A DNA stretch of 64,000 nt from an uncultured Bacteroidota bacterium (lineage in GTDB: Bacteria > Bacteroidota > Bacteroidia > Flavobacteriales > Flavobacteriaceae), in contig CACMVZ010000003.1 in assembly GCA_902617285.1 (NCBI GenBank), positions 45,005 through 109,004 on the forward strand, read 5' to 3'. The position numbers were made by a program, and so were the translations under genes. Below are positions 8,411 to 17,936 of this stretch, in pieces. The notes beneath the pieces are model-generated. The model did not search any database and was not told the origin of the DNA. It saw only the letters and a program-made list of their open reading frames with translations. Every line of letters starts with the position of its first letter. Positions within the stretch are counted from its first letter, which is position 1.

Positions 8411-8635
8411 ATGAAAAAAATAATTATGCTTTTTTTAGTATCCTCAATCTTCTACTCTTGTGTAGCATTAAGGTTCCCAGACAAAATGGAAATAAATATT
8501 AATGTTCCAGAGGACTTTGATATTGAAAAACTTGAAATAATAGTTGATACTCTTAGAAGTCAAGCAAAAAATAAATTTGACATGAAAGTAGAGATAGGAA
8601 CAGTTAAAAAAACCATATCAAAGAAAAAAAATTAA
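8411..8635 (+). CDS. small predicted lipoprotein inside the atp operon
   Basis: I do not recognise this 74-residue protein. It starts two bases after atpH and ends 11 bases before atpA, so it is certainly part of the operon. The N-terminus looks like a lipoprotein signal (MKKIIMLFLVSSIFYSC), although the residues before Cys17 (F-Y-S) fit the lipobox loosely. The mature part is a short predicted beta-strand (MEININV), an acidic helix (DFDIEKLEIIVDTLRSQ) and a lysine-rich C-terminus. No ATP synthase subunit has this architecture. It could be an envelope-anchored assembly factor or an unrelated passenger gene. Confidence 0.7.
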   Translation: MKKIIMLFLVSSIFYSCVALRFPDKMEININVPEDFDIEKLEIIVDTLRSQAKNKFDMKVEIGTVKKTISKKKN

Positions 8636-8646
8636 AATTTTAAAAA

Positions 8647-10221
8647 ATGCAAAAAATTAAACCAGCTGAGGTATCAGCACTATTAAAAAAACAATTAGAG
8701 TCAGCAGACATTCAATCTTCTTTTGATGAAATTGGAACTGTACTTGAGGTAGGTGATGGAATAGCTAGGGTTTATGGCCTTACAAACGCACAATATGGAG
8801 AGCTTGTCGCTTTTGAGAATGGTCTACAGGGTATGGTATTAAATCTTGAAGAAGATCATGTTGGGGTTGTATTATTTGGACCTTCAAAAGAAATTAAAGA
8901 AGGGGATAATGTAAAGCGTACAAATCAAATTGCATCAATTAAAGTAGGAGAAGGAATATTAGGAAGAGTTGTTGATACACTTGGAAATCCTATAGACGGT
9001 AAAGGCCCCATCGAAGGAGAGTTGTTTGATATGCCTATTGAAAGAAAAGCTCCAGGTGTTATATATCGTCAGCCAGTAAACGAGCCTTTACAAACGGGAA
9101 TAAAATCAATTGATGCTATGATCCCAATTGGAAGAGGTCAAAGAGAATTAGTTATCGGTGATAGACAGACAGGTAAAACAACTGTTTGTATTGATACAAT
9201 TTTAAATCAAAAAGAGTTTTATGATGCAGGAGAGCCTGTTTTTTGTATTTATGTTGCGATTGGACAAAAAGCATCAACTGTAGCAGCAATCGCTAAAACA
9301 CTAGAAGATAAAGGAGCACTTGCTTATACAGTAATTGTTGCAGCTAACGCATCAGACCCTGCTCCAATGCAAGTTTTTGCTCCATTTTCAGGAGCTTGTA
9401 TAGGGGAATATTTTAGAGATACAGGAAGGCCTGCACTAATTATTTACGACGACCTATCTAAACAGGCAGTAGCATACAGAGAGGTTTCATTACTTCTTAG
9501 AAGACCTCCTGGAAGAGAGGCTTATCCTGGAGACGTTTTTTATCTCCACTCAAGATTATTAGAGAGGTCAGCCAAAGTTGTGAACGATGATAAGGTAGCA
9601 AGTGGAATGAATGATTTACCAGAGTCATTAAAATCAAAAGTAAAAGGTGGAGGATCATTAACTGCATTACCAATAATTGAAACACAAGCCGGAGATGTAT
9701 CTGCTTATATTCCAACAAATGTAATCTCAATTACTGATGGTCAAATATTTTTGGAGTCAGACTTATTTAACTCAGGTGTGAGACCTGCAATTAATGTTGG
9801 AATATCTGTATCAAGAGTTGGAGGTTCTGCTCAAATTAAATCAATGAAAAAGGTTGCAGGTACATTAAAATTAGACCAAGCACAATATAGAGAACTTGAA
9901 GCATTTTCTAAGTTTGGTTCTGATCTAGATGCAGCAACTCTAAACGTTATTGAAAAAGGTAGAAGAAATGTTGAAATCCTTAAACAAAATCAGAATGATC
10001 CATTCCAAGTGGAAGACCAAGTAGCAATAATCTATGCAGGATCTCAAAACCTTCTTAAAGATGTGCCTGTTGAAAAAGTCAAGGCTTTTGAAGAGACATT
10101 CTTACAGGAACTTAGAAAAAATCACAAGAAACTTTTGAGTGAATTAAAAGCTGGAAAAATTTCTGATAAAGAAACTGATGAGATTAAAAAAGTTGCTGAA
10201 AAAATTGCAAAATCTTTTTAA
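8647..10221 (+). CDS. atpA: F1Fo ATP synthase subunit alpha
   Basis: The non-catalytic nucleotide-binding subunit of F1, 524 residues, with the beta-barrel domain at the N-terminus, the P-loop GDRQTGKTT (about 171-179) and the conserved segments [30 protein letters not shown] and VGGSAQ. Complete and undamaged. Followed three bases later by atpG; atpD and atpC do not follow, as is usual in Bacteroidota, where they lie at a separate locus. Confidence 0.98.
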   Translation: MQKIKPAEVSALLKKQLESADIQSSFDEIGTVLEVGDGIARVYGLTNAQYGELVAFENGLQGMVLNLEEDHVGVVLFGPSKEIKEGDNVKRTNQIASIKVGEGILGRVVDTLGNPIDGKGPIEGELFDMPIERKAPGVIYRQPVNEPLQTGIKSIDAMIPIGRGQRELVIGDRQTGKTTVCIDTILNQKEFYDAGEPVFCIYVAIGQKASTVAAIAKTLEDKGALAYTVIVAANASDPAPMQVFAPFSGACIGEYFRDTGRPALIIYDDLSKQAVAYREVSLLLRRPPGREAYPGDVFYLHSRLLERSAKVVNDDKVASGMNDLPESLKSKVKGGGSLTALPIIETQAGDVSAYIPTNVISITDGQIFLESDLFNSGVRPAINVGISVSRVGGSAQIKSMKKVAGTLKLDQAQYRELEAFSKFGSDLDAATLNVIEKGRRNVEILKQNQNDPFQVEDQVAIIYAGSQNLLKDVPVEKVKAFEETFLQELRKNHKKLLSELKAGKISDKETDEIKKVAEKIAKSF

Positions 10222-10224
10222 ATA

Positions 10225-11085
10225 ATGTCTGGATTAAAAGAGATAAGAAATAGAATTAGCTCTGTATCTTCAACGATGCAGATTACCAATGCTATGAAAA
10301 TGGTTTCTGCAGCTAAATTGAAGAAAGCTCAAGACTCAATTTCTGCTACTCTTCCATATTCTAATAAGCTCTCTGAGCTTATAAAAAATATTTCTGCCTC
10401 TACAGACTCCGATGATACTAATCCCTTATTTGAGAAAAGAGAGTCAAAGACTCTATTAATCATTGCCATAACTTCCAATAAAGGTTTGTGTGGAGGATTT
10501 AATTCTAATATTATAAAAGAAGTAAATAATATTAAAACAACCAGTGCATCTAAAAGAGTCGATTTATTAACTATTGGAAAAAAAGGTGATGATATTCTTT
10601 CAAAGAAGTTTGAGGTTATAAGTTCACATAATGATGTTTATGATAATTTTAATTATAATAACATCAAGGAAATTGCTGAAACAGTAATGCAGAAATTTTC
10701 TGATAAAGAATATGATGAAGTTACACTTGTTTACAATCATTTTAAAAATGCAGCAACTCAAATAGTAACCAAAGAACAGTACCTTCCAATTGAAGAGAGT
10801 GCTGATGAAAATAATTCTGTATCGGGAGATTATATATTTGAACCAAATAGACCTAAAATCTTAAATGAATTAATTCCAAAATCGTTATCTATCCAGCTTT
10901 TCAAGGCAATCTCAGATTCTATTGCAGGGGAGCATGGCGCAAGAATGACTGCGATGCACAAGGCTACTGATAATGCTTCTGAGTTAAGAGATCAGCTTAA
11001 GTTAACTTACAATAAAGCAAGGCAGACAGCAATTACAAATGAAATCCTCGAAATTGTAGGAGGTGCAGAAGCGCTAAACTCTTAA
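10225..11085 (+). CDS. atpG: F1Fo ATP synthase subunit gamma
   Basis: The rotor shaft of F1, 286 residues. The two terminal helices that form the coiled coil are clear: the N-terminal EIRNRISSVSSTMQITNAMKMVS and the C-terminal ARMTAMHKATDNASELRDQL followed by NKARQTAITNEILEIVGGAEAL. The Rossmann-like middle domain contains ITSNKGLCGGFNSN. It is the last gene of this ATPase cluster; the next gene has its own candidate promoter. Confidence 0.97.
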   Translation: MSGLKEIRNRISSVSSTMQITNAMKMVSAAKLKKAQDSISATLPYSNKLSELIKNISASTDSDDTNPLFEKRESKTLLIIAITSNKGLCGGFNSNIIKEVNNIKTTSASKRVDLLTIGKKGDDILSKKFEVISSHNDVYDNFNYNNIKEIAETVMQKFSDKEYDEVTLVYNHFKNAATQIVTKEQYLPIEESADENNSVSGDYIFEPNRPKILNELIPKSLSIQLFKAISDSIAGEHGARMTAMHKATDNASELRDQLKLTYNKARQTAITNEILEIVGGAEALNS

Positions 11086-11110
11086 GTTAATCCAACAGTA
11101 TAAACTTTTG

Positions 11111-11118
11111 TACTTTTG
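11111..11118 (+). promoter_or_regulatory. candidate -7 element upstream of nucleotidyltransferase gene
   Basis: TACTTTTG fits TAnnTTTG and ends 16 bases before the start codon at 11135. No TTTG is found about 19 bases further upstream, so it rests on the -7 match alone. Confidence 0.33.
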
Positions 11119-11134
11119 AGAATAAATTAAGTAA

Positions 11135-12154
11135 ATGAAAATATTTATTCCGATGGCTGGAAAGGGTACAAGGCTAAGACCTTTTACACTAACATGCCCA
11201 AAGCCTCTTATAAACGTCTTAGATAAACCTATTGTCGAACACTTAATTGATCAGATTACTTCTAAGGTTAAAAGTAATATTGACGAAATAGTTTATATAC
11301 TTGGCGATGAATCATATTTTAATGCTGAAGTGGTAAATTCCCTCAATATAATTTCAGAGAAATATAACGCAAAAACCAAAATTTATAGGCAACTTGAACA
11401 GCTAGGAACAGGCCATGCAATTATGTGTGCAGAAGAATCTTTATCAGGGCCATCAATAATTGCATATGCTGACACAATGATTCAAGGTAATATAGAAATT
11501 GATACACAGGTTGATGGAATAATGTGGGTTAAGAAAGTTGATAATCCCTCAGCATATGGCGTTGTCAATCTTGACAATGAAAATAAAATTACAGAGCTAA
11601 TAGAAAAACCAGCTGAATTTATTTCAGATTTAGCAGTAGTAGGGATTTATTATTTTAAGGAAGCTGAAAATCTAAGAGGATATTTAAGAAAACATTTATC
11701 AGAAAAGTTAAGCCCAGGAAAAGAGTACCTCCTTAATTATGGAATTGAAAAAATGATAAAAAATGGGAAAAGTTTTATTCCTAAAGAGATTGATATATGG
11801 ATGGACTGTGGAACTCCTGAACTATTGCTTACTTCAACCAAGATAATCATGGACACATACCATGATCATGTTGACGAGAATAGAGTATTTGATAAACAAG
11901 TAATAATTAAGCCTCCTGTATTTATTGGTAAAAATGTGAAAATTCAAAATTCAACTATTGGACCTTATGTAAGCATTGGTGATAATAGTAAGATTGAAAA
12001 TACTAAAATCAATAATTCTATAATTTTTAATAGTGTGGAAATCAATAATTCTGATATAGATAATTCTATCATAGGTTCAAACTCTAAATTTGAAGGTTCT
12101 GGCTCAGAAATATTTCTGGGAGATAACTCAAAATCAATAAATAATGAAGTGTAA
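11135..12154 (+). CDS. sugar-phosphate nucleotidyltransferase with left-handed beta-helix tail
   Basis: A 339-residue NTP-transferase. The nucleotide-binding signature is MAGKGTRLRPFT (about residues 7-18) followed by PKPL, and the C-terminus (about residues 265-335) has hexapeptide repeats (IGKNVKIQNSTIG, VSIGDNSKIENTKI) forming a left-handed beta-helix. Such enzymes make NDP-sugars (GDP-mannose, UDP- or dTDP-glucose type) from a sugar 1-phosphate; the exact sugar and nucleotide cannot be read off. The stop overlaps the start of the DUF4292 lipoprotein gene by 11 bases, and the same order with an EnvC-like gene is a recurrent flavobacterial cluster. Confidence 0.87.
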   Translation: MKIFIPMAGKGTRLRPFTLTCPKPLINVLDKPIVEHLIDQITSKVKSNIDEIVYILGDESYFNAEVVNSLNIISEKYNAKTKIYRQLEQLGTGHAIMCAEESLSGPSIIAYADTMIQGNIEIDTQVDGIMWVKKVDNPSAYGVVNLDNENKITELIEKPAEFISDLAVVGIYYFKEAENLRGYLRKHLSEKLSPGKEYLLNYGIEKMIKNGKSFIPKEIDIWMDCGTPELLLTSTKIIMDTYHDHVDENRVFDKQVIIKPPVFIGKNVKIQNSTIGPYVSIGDNSKIENTKINNSIIFNSVEINNSDIDNSIIGSNSKFEGSGSEIFLGDNSKSINNEV

Positions 12155-12926
12155 GGGAATCAATCTATTTATAGTTTTTGTTTTTTTGTTTATTCAAGCC
12201 TGCTCAACAAACAAACAGATTTCAAGTAGTGTTCCCATAGAGATCATTGAAACTAGTGAAATAATTAAAAACACAAAACGGGCAGAAGTAAAATTTGATA
12301 ATCTACGTAATAGGGTTAAGGTTGATTATAATGATGGAAAATCTATTCAAACAGTAATACTAAGTTTAAGAGCTAGTGAAGATGAAAATCTATGGATCAG
12401 CGCATCTATGATTGTACCCATTGCAAAAGTTTTAATAACAAATGAAAGGATAGTTTTTTATGAAAAATTTCAAAAAACTTACATTAATGAAGAGATTGAT
12501 AAAATAATGCGAGCTGCGGGAATAAAGAGACCTGTTGAGTTACTCCAAAATTTACTTTTTGGTAGACCGTTATCAGATATTAATAAAGGAGATTGGGATA
12601 GAATAGAAAACTCAAATTATTATGTTCTTCAATCAAAATCAGGAATTCAAAATACGGTTTTCATTAATCCTGAATCTTTTCAGATCCAACAACAAAGAAT
12701 ATATTTACCACTAATTTCATCTCTTTTAACAATTGACTATGGAAATTTTAAACGCATTGATGAAAATTTAGTACCAACATCTGTAAGAATTACTTCAATG
12801 AGAGGAAGTGATGTTATTTCAATAAATCTAGAATACTCTCAATATGACTTTCCAGATAATTTAACTTTTCCAATGGATATACCAGAGGGATATAAACTTA
12901 AAACTCTTGATGAGATTATTAAATAA
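12144..12926 (+). CDS. DUF4292 lipoprotein
   Basis: A 260-residue lipoprotein with a signal ending in FIQAC (Cys20). The mature part is rich in beta strands and resembles a LolA/LolB-like half-barrel; segments such as LRASEDENLWISASMIVPIAKVLIT and TNERIVFYEKFQKTYINE are typical of DUF4292. The resemblance to LolB-type carriers makes a role in outer-membrane lipid or lipoprotein handling plausible, but this is inference. It overlaps both neighbours (11 bases upstream, 17 bases downstream), so the three genes form one operon. Confidence 0.82.
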   Translation: MKCKGINLFIVFVFLFIQACSTNKQISSSVPIEIIETSEIIKNTKRAEVKFDNLRNRVKVDYNDGKSIQTVILSLRASEDENLWISASMIVPIAKVLITNERIVFYEKFQKTYINEEIDKIMRAAGIKRPVELLQNLLFGRPLSDINKGDWDRIENSNYYVLQSKSGIQNTVFINPESFQIQQQRIYLPLISSLLTIDYGNFKRIDENLVPTSVRITSMRGSDVISINLEYSQYDFPDNLTFPMDIPEGYKLKTLDEIIK

Positions 12927-14118
12927 AATATATCTTTTATTATTTATTTCCTTATCACTTGGACTAAAAGCCCAAAATTATCAAGAAAGACAAAAACAAC
13001 TAGAGGCACAAAAAATATCAATTAAAAAAGAAATACAGCAAATCAATAATTTGATTAATGATTCAAGAAAAAAATCAAGAGGTCTTGCTGATGAACTAGA
13101 AGATATTCAACTTAAAATCTCAGTAAGAGATAGGCTTATTAGAATAAATAATTCTCAAGTCAATAACCTAAGCAATATAATTTCAAATCAAAATGAGAGA
13201 ATAGCTGATCTTGAGGTTGATTTAAAAAAACTTAAAGATGAATATTCAAAAATTGTTTATAGCTCATACAAGAAAAGATCTTCAGAGATGAAACTTATGT
13301 TTTTGTTTGCTTCCGATAATATTAATCAAGCATTTAGAAGGTTGCAATACTTTGAACAATATTCAAAATACAGAAAGGAACAAGCAAATAAAATTGTCTC
13401 ACTTCAAGAAGAAATATCCAACAATATTGACAGTCTAGATAAAAGGAAAATAGAAAAACAAAATGTCGTTAAAGAAAACCAATCAGTTAGACAAACTCTA
13501 AATCAAGATAGAATACGGCAGAATAATCTGTATAACAATTTACTTAAAGATCAAAAAAACTATGCTGTAGAAATTCAAGAAAAAGAGAAGCAGGCAAGAC
13601 TGATTGATAATGAAATTCAAAAATTAATTAGACTAGCTATTGCAGAGTCGAATAATAACAACAATTCTTCAAATTTTGCACTTACACCAGAAGGGAGATT
13701 AATTTCAAGTAATTTTCAATCTAATAAAGGCAGACTTCCTTGGCCTGTAAGAGAAGGTATAATTACAAGAAGATTTGGTACACAACTCCATCCTGTAGTT
13801 AGAACTACGACTATAAATAGTAATGGGATTTCAATTGCTACTTCAGCTAATTCAATTGCTTACTCAGTATTCGAAGGTGAGGTTCTTTCTGTATATGGAT
13901 TTTCTGGTGGTAACCCGGGAGTATTAATAAGACATGGGAAATATATTTCAAACTATCAAAACCTGTCCAGCATTTTTGTTAAGAAAGGTGATAAAGTTAT
14001 GGCCAATGATGAGATTGGGATAGTCTTTACAAATGAATCAACAGGAAAAACTATTTTGAAATTTAATATTTTTAACGAATTAAAGCCTGAAAATCCAACT
14101 ATTTGGTTAGCTAGATAA
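12910..14118 (+). CDS. EnvC-like murein hydrolase activator (degenerate LytM domain)
   Basis: A 402-residue periplasmic protein. The ATG at 12910 is preferred to the TTG just before it. It has a signal peptide (about 1-21), a long coiled coil (about 22-240) and a C-terminal LytM/M23 fold (about 278-400). The catalytic zinc ligands of true M23 peptidases are mostly missing: the H-x3-D position reads NSNGIS and the final H-x-H region keeps only its HGKY part, ending SNYQNL. As in EnvC, this points to an activator of N-acetylmuramoyl-L-alanine amidases in cell separation, not an active endopeptidase. The 3' end is three bases from the convergent SPOR gene. Confidence 0.87.
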   Translation: MRLLNKIYLLLFISLSLGLKAQNYQERQKQLEAQKISIKKEIQQINNLINDSRKKSRGLADELEDIQLKISVRDRLIRINNSQVNNLSNIISNQNERIADLEVDLKKLKDEYSKIVYSSYKKRSSEMKLMFLFASDNINQAFRRLQYFEQYSKYRKEQANKIVSLQEEISNNIDSLDKRKIEKQNVVKENQSVRQTLNQDRIRQNNLYNNLLKDQKNYAVEIQEKEKQARLIDNEIQKLIRLAIAESNNNNNSSNFALTPEGRLISSNFQSNKGRLPWPVREGIITRRFGTQLHPVVRTTTINSNGISIATSANSIAYSVFEGEVLSVYGFSGGNPGVLIRHGKYISNYQNLSSIFVKKGDKVMANDEIGIVFTNESTGKTILKFNIFNELKPENPTIWLAR

Positions 14119-14121
14119 CTA

Positions 14122-15021
14122 TTAATCTTCAATTAATAACCATGCATCTTCACCATTTTCTTTTATTTCAGCAATAAGTGAATAAGCTTTCTTTCTAGAG
14201 TCTAATCTAGCATATGCTACCCTAAAAAGGCCTCTCGGATTTATAGCAGTATATGAAGCTTTAAACCCCTTACTGATAAGATGATTTAAATGTTTTTCAG
14301 CATTTACTTTAGATCTAAATGATCCAGCAATAACACTAAAATAGATTTTATTGGTATTTTCGATAGGAGCAGTAACCTTAAGGTTAATTGTTGGAAGATC
14401 TCCTATATTAAATGTAGCAGCCTGAACATTTTGAAGAATTTGATCCTGAGCAATAGCAATATTTTTTATCCTTTCGTTATCCAAATAATTTGAATAATTA
14501 AAGTATCCAAAATAACTAAAACCAATTAATGCTATAAATATTGCAGCATATCTCAAAACTGGAGTTATGGTAGATGCAGCTTTAGATGGAATATCTTTTT
14601 TAACTGATTTTAAAATTGGTTGTCTTGAGAATGATGAAAGCCCAAATGAGTTAGACTCAAAATTTATTGACTCTTTAGGGTAAAATACTAGGTTGCCTTC
14701 TGAAGACAACTCTATATAACCTAGTGGATCTATTTTAATTTTTTTATTTGCTGACAATTCATTCTTTAAAGATTGGGTCTCATCATTTATAGTTTTTAAA
14801 GCTTTTTTGTATGATATATTTCTAGAAGTACTTAAATGTTTTACTAATAATCCATCATTTTCATCTAGCATCGCGTTAAAAGATATGATTTTTCTTGGGG
14901 GGTAAAACGTGTCATCTTTAATATATGCAGAATGACTTTTCAGAACAAATGCACCAAATTCAGGAACAATTACACAATCATTATTGTATAGTAAATCATA
15001 AATTTCTTTGAAAATTGTCAT
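14122..15021 (-). CDS. HU/CCDC81-like and SPOR domain membrane protein
   Basis: A 299-residue protein with three parts. The N-terminal about 125 residues match the prokaryotic CCDC81-like HU domain (IVPEFGAFVLKSH, then PRKIISFNAML and DGLLV). A single membrane segment follows (about 153-173, YAAIFIALIGFSYFGYF). The C-terminus (about 226-299) is a SPOR domain (YFSVIAGSFRSKVNAEKHLN), which binds denuded peptidoglycan at the septum. The likely role is a cell-division protein linking a cytoplasmic HU-like module to septal peptidoglycan. It is convergent with the EnvC-like gene and sits 23 bases downstream of trpS. Confidence 0.85.
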   Translation of the reverse strand: MTIFKEIYDLLYNNDCVIVPEFGAFVLKSHSAYIKDDTFYPPRKIISFNAMLDENDGLLVKHLSTSRNISYKKALKTINDETQSLKNELSANKKIKIDPLGYIELSSEGNLVFYPKESINFESNSFGLSSFSRQPILKSVKKDIPSKAASTITPVLRYAAIFIALIGFSYFGYFNYSNYLDNERIKNIAIAQDQILQNVQAATFNIGDLPTINLKVTAPIENTNKIYFSVIAGSFRSKVNAEKHLNHLISKGFKASYTAINPRGLFRVAYARLDSRKKAYSLIAEIKENGEDAWLLIED

Positions 15022-15044
15022 TAAGTAAATTTAAAAAAAAACAC

Positions 15045-16013
15045 TTAATAACCAACATTAGCTCTTACTCTTTTAAGAACTTTTTGAGCTTGAATCCTAG
15101 CTTTTTTTGCACCATCGATTAACAAGTCCTCAACCATCTGCTTATCATCCATTAATTCGAAAAATTTTTTTCGATTCTTAGAATATTTATTTATTATTTC
15201 AGAATATAAGATTTCTTTAGCCTCTCCATATCCTAATCCTCCCTGGGTATATCGTAAACTAAGATTTTTGACATCTTCTTCTGATGCAATTATCTTATAC
15301 AATTTGAATACATTACAATCATTTGGATTTTTTGCCTCATCAACAGATAATGATTTAGTTTGAATTTTCATTATTTGTTTTTTTAAGGACTTATCATCTA
15401 CAAAAATATCAATTGTATTATTCTTGGACTTACTCATTTTTTGACCATCAGTTCCAGTTACATAATTACTATCATCTTGAATTTTAGCCTCAGGAATTAT
15501 AAACGTTTCACCCATAAGGTTGTTAAATCTTGATGCAACATCTCTTGTCATCTCAAGATGCTGAAGTTGATCTTTACCTACAGGAACTATATTTGCGTCG
15601 TATATTAAAATATCTGCTGACATAAGCATAGGATATGAAAAAAGGCCAGAGTTTATGTCTTTTAAATTTTCTGCTTTATCCTTAAATGAATGTGCTAGCT
15701 TTAACCTTTGATATGGAAAAAAACAGCTTAAATACCAGGCTAGCTCCGTTACCTCTGGAATATCACTTTGTCTGTAGAAACAACTTTTTTTTGGATCTAA
15801 ATCAAATGCTAACCACGTAGCTGCAGTTGCAAATGTATTGTCACTTAAACTCTTTTTATCTTTAATTTGAGTTAATGAGTGCATATTTGCAATAAAAAGA
15901 TAAGACTCTTCATGTGATTCATTTGCCATTTTTATTGCAGGAATAATAGCTCCAAGAATATTGCCAAGGTGAGGTGTTCCAGTTGATTGAATGCCAGTTA
16001 GTATTTTGGCCAT
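15045..16013 (-). CDS. trpS: tryptophanyl-tRNA synthetase
   Basis: A 322-residue class I aminoacyl-tRNA synthetase that charges tRNA-Trp. The HIGH-equivalent is PHLGN (residues 14-18) and the KMSKS loop is present exactly (about 192-196, DGQKMSKSKNN). The signature segments VPVGKDQLQHLEM and SADILIY are intact. A textbook Bacteroidota promoter precedes it at 16031-16061. It is followed, 23 bases later, by the HU/SPOR gene, which may be cotranscribed. Confidence 0.97.
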   Translation of the reverse strand: MAKILTGIQSTGTPHLGNILGAIIPAIKMANESHEESYLFIANMHSLTQIKDKKSLSDNTFATAATWLAFDLDPKKSCFYRQSDIPEVTELAWYLSCFFPYQRLKLAHSFKDKAENLKDINSGLFSYPMLMSADILIYDANIVPVGKDQLQHLEMTRDVASRFNNLMGETFIIPEAKIQDDSNYVTGTDGQKMSKSKNNTIDIFVDDKSLKKQIMKIQTKSLSVDEAKNPNDCNVFKLYKIIASEEDVKNLSLRYTQGGLGYGEAKEILYSEIINKYSKNRKKFFELMDDKQMVEDLLIDGAKKARIQAQKVLKRVRANVGY

Positions 16014-16030
16014 GAATTAATTTTTCTAAA

Positions 16031-16061
16031 CAAAGATATTTTTTTTCTATGTTGAAACAAA
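16031..16061 (-). promoter_or_regulatory. trpS promoter, full Bacteroidota consensus
   Basis: On the minus strand TTTG (16061-16058) is followed by 19 bases and then TATCTTTG (16038-16031), an exact fit to TTTG-N19-TAnnTTTG. It ends 17 bases before the trpS start codon, which leaves a very short leader. Confidence 0.65.
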
Positions 16062-16069
16062 ATACCTTT

Positions 16070-16077
16070 TACCTTTG
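16070..16077 (+). promoter_or_regulatory. candidate -7 element upstream of plsC
   Basis: TACCTTTG fits TAnnTTTG. It overlaps the TTG at 16075 that would give the longest plsC reading, which supports the downstream ATG at 16102 as the true start. The -33 element is not evident. Confidence 0.4.
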
Positions 16078-16101
16078 AGTAATAATGTCAAAAATTGTGA
16101 C

Positions 16102-16884
16102 ATGATAAAAAGACTTTTACTTAAAATTTGGCTTCAGATTTGGTTCTATTTTCTAGCCGGTATTCAAGTTGTACTATACTTCCCATTTTTAGTATTAATT
16201 CTCTTACTTCCAAAAGGTTACACTAAATTATTTTGGATTGCTAGAAACATATGGGCTAGAATTATTTTACATGGGAGCGGCTATTATGTTGAGATTGAAA
16301 ATAAAGAAAAATTACAATCAGAAACAAATTGCCTTATAATTGCAAATCACTCAAGCCATATGGATGTTTTTTTAATGCTTATTGCAAACAAAAAACCATT
16401 TATGTTTGTTGGTAAGAAGGAGCTATATAGCATCCCTCTTTTTGGTTACATATATAAAAGGGCTGCAATAATGGTAGACAGATCAGACCCTAAAAGTAGG
16501 TTTGAAGTTTATGGAAAGGCAAATGAGATGTTAAAGCGCGGATATAATGTTTGTGTTTTTCCTGAATCTCATTACCTGGACGATACTATACTTCTAGCTG
16601 ATTTTAAAAGAGGTGCTTTCAAAATTGCGATCGATAATAATTTACCAATTATTCCTCTTGTATTTTATGATTTAAAATTAAAACATCCTTGGTACCCTAA
16701 GTTTGGATCACTTGGAAAATTAAGAGTTAAAGTTTTAGACAAGATAAATGTTGAGGGGCTTAAAGAAAAAGATATTCCAATGCTTACCAAAAAAGCCTTT
16801 GATAAAATCAAGGCTGAATTAGAAAGTGATCCAAGAAAGGCTGCTATTAAGGCAACTGAAAAGTGGAAGAAAATATTAGCTTAA
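16102..16884 (+). CDS. plsC: 1-acyl-sn-glycerol-3-phosphate acyltransferase
   Basis: A 260-residue membrane-bound acyltransferase making phosphatidic acid from lysophosphatidic acid. The catalytic H-x4-D motif is NHSSHMD (about 82-88), and the substrate-binding FPES motif is at about 153-156, with the MVDRSDP block between them. An N-terminal hydrophobic hairpin (about 5-45) anchors it. I place the start at ATG 16102 because the earlier TTG at 16075 lies in a promoter-like -7 element. Convergent with recA with a four-base overlap. Confidence 0.92.
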   Translation: MIKRLLLKIWLQIWFYFLAGIQVVLYFPFLVLILLLPKGYTKLFWIARNIWARIILHGSGYYVEIENKEKLQSETNCLIIANHSSHMDVFLMLIANKKPFMFVGKKELYSIPLFGYIYKRAAIMVDRSDPKSRFEVYGKANEMLKRGYNVCVFPESHYLDDTILLADFKRGAFKIAIDNNLPIIPLVFYDLKLKHPWYPKFGSLGKLRVKVLDKINVEGLKEKDIPMLTKKAFDKIKAELESDPRKAAIKATEKWKKILA

Positions 16885-17882
16885 TCTGATTTAAGTTGTT
16901 CTAAAATTTTTTGCTCTAACTCTTCCATTAATTCAGGATTGTCTTTTAAAATAGATTTTACAGAGTCTCTACCTTGGCCAAGTTTACTTCCACCATAGCT
17001 GAACCAAGATCCGCTTTTTTCAATAATTTCAAGCTCAACACCTATATCTAAAATTTCACCAGTTTTAGAAATTCCCTCACCATACATTATATCAAACTCT
17101 GCAGTTTTAAATGGAGGAGCAACTTTATTTTTAACAATTTTAACCCTTGTCTTGTTACCTAGTACACCACCTTCTGTATCTTTTAATTGAGTAGATTTTC
17201 TAATATCAATTCTTACTGAAGCATAAAACTTTAGAGCATTTCCTCCGGTTGTTGTTTCAGGGTTTCCAAACATAACACCAATCTTTTCTCTTAATTGGTT
17301 TATAAAGAAGACAGTACAATTTGTTTTACTAATAGACGAGGTAAGTTTTCTCAAAGCTTGAGACATTAGTCTTGCATGTAATCCCATTTTAGAATCTCCC
17401 ATTTCTCCTTCAATCTCGCTCTTAGGTGTTAAGGCTGCGACTGAATCTATAACTAATGCATCAACTGCACCTGATCTAATTAAATTATCGGCAATTTCAA
17501 GTGCCTGCTCTCCATTATCAGGTTGAGAAATAACTAATTCACCTAAATCAACTCCAAGTTTTTCTGCATAAAATCGATCAAAGGCATGTTCAGCATCAAT
17601 AAAAGCAGCGATACCACCAGCTTTTTGACACTCAGCAATTGCGTGAAGTGTAAGTGTAGTTTTTCCAGATGATTCAGGACCATAGATTTCAATAACCCTA
17701 CCTTTTGGGTACCCTCCAATTCCAAGAGCAATATCAATACCTAGTGAACCTGAAGAAATAGATTCAATCCTTTCAACTTCTTGATCACCGAGCCTCATCA
17801 CAGACCCCTTTCCGTAGGTTTTATCTAGTTTATCAAGTGTTAATTTTAGTGCTTTTAATTTAGAATCTTTTGGATCGGACAT
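16881..17882 (-). CDS. recA: recombinase RecA
   Basis: A 333-residue RecA, the DNA strand-exchange ATPase. The Walker A motif GPESSGKTT (about 62-70), the [11 protein letters not shown]alker B region and the loop 2 segment [30 protein letters not shown] are complete. The start is ATG at 17882 ([12 protein letters not shown]); the frame is open to 17933, but only with a TTG start and an atypical extension. The C-terminus is short and acidic as usual. No clear LexA box was seen upstream. Confidence 0.97.
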   Translation of the reverse strand: MSDPKDSKLKALKLTLDKLDKTYGKGSVMRLGDQEVERIESISSGSLGIDIALGIGGYPKGRVIEIYGPESSGKTTLTLHAIAECQKAGGIAAFIDAEHAFDRFYAEKLGVDLGELVISQPDNGEQALEIADNLIRSGAVDALVIDSVAALTPKSEIEGEMGDSKMGLHARLMSQALRKLTSSISKTNCTVFFINQLREKIGVMFGNPETTTGGNALKFYASVRIDIRKSTQLKDTEGGVLGNKTRVKIVKNKVAPPFKTAEFDIMYGEGISKTGEILDIGVELEIIEKSGSWFSYGGSKLGQGRDSVKSILKDNPELMEELEQKILEQLKSD

Positions 17883-17936
17883 AAGGTTACATTTATCACT
17901 AAAGTAATATTTTTTATATTTATATTTTACCAAACT

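Noticed and set aside
6055..11085. Loss of atpD and atpC from the ATP synthase
   Set aside because: Bacteroidota normally keep beta and epsilon genes at another locus, so their absence here is expected.
12910..14118. Active M23 peptidase
   Set aside because: Zinc-ligand positions are replaced in both motifs, so an activator role is more likely.
16881..17933. Longer RecA start at 17933
   Set aside because: It needs a TTG start and adds a Lys/Tyr-rich stretch unlike RecA; ATG 17882 gives the usual N-terminus.
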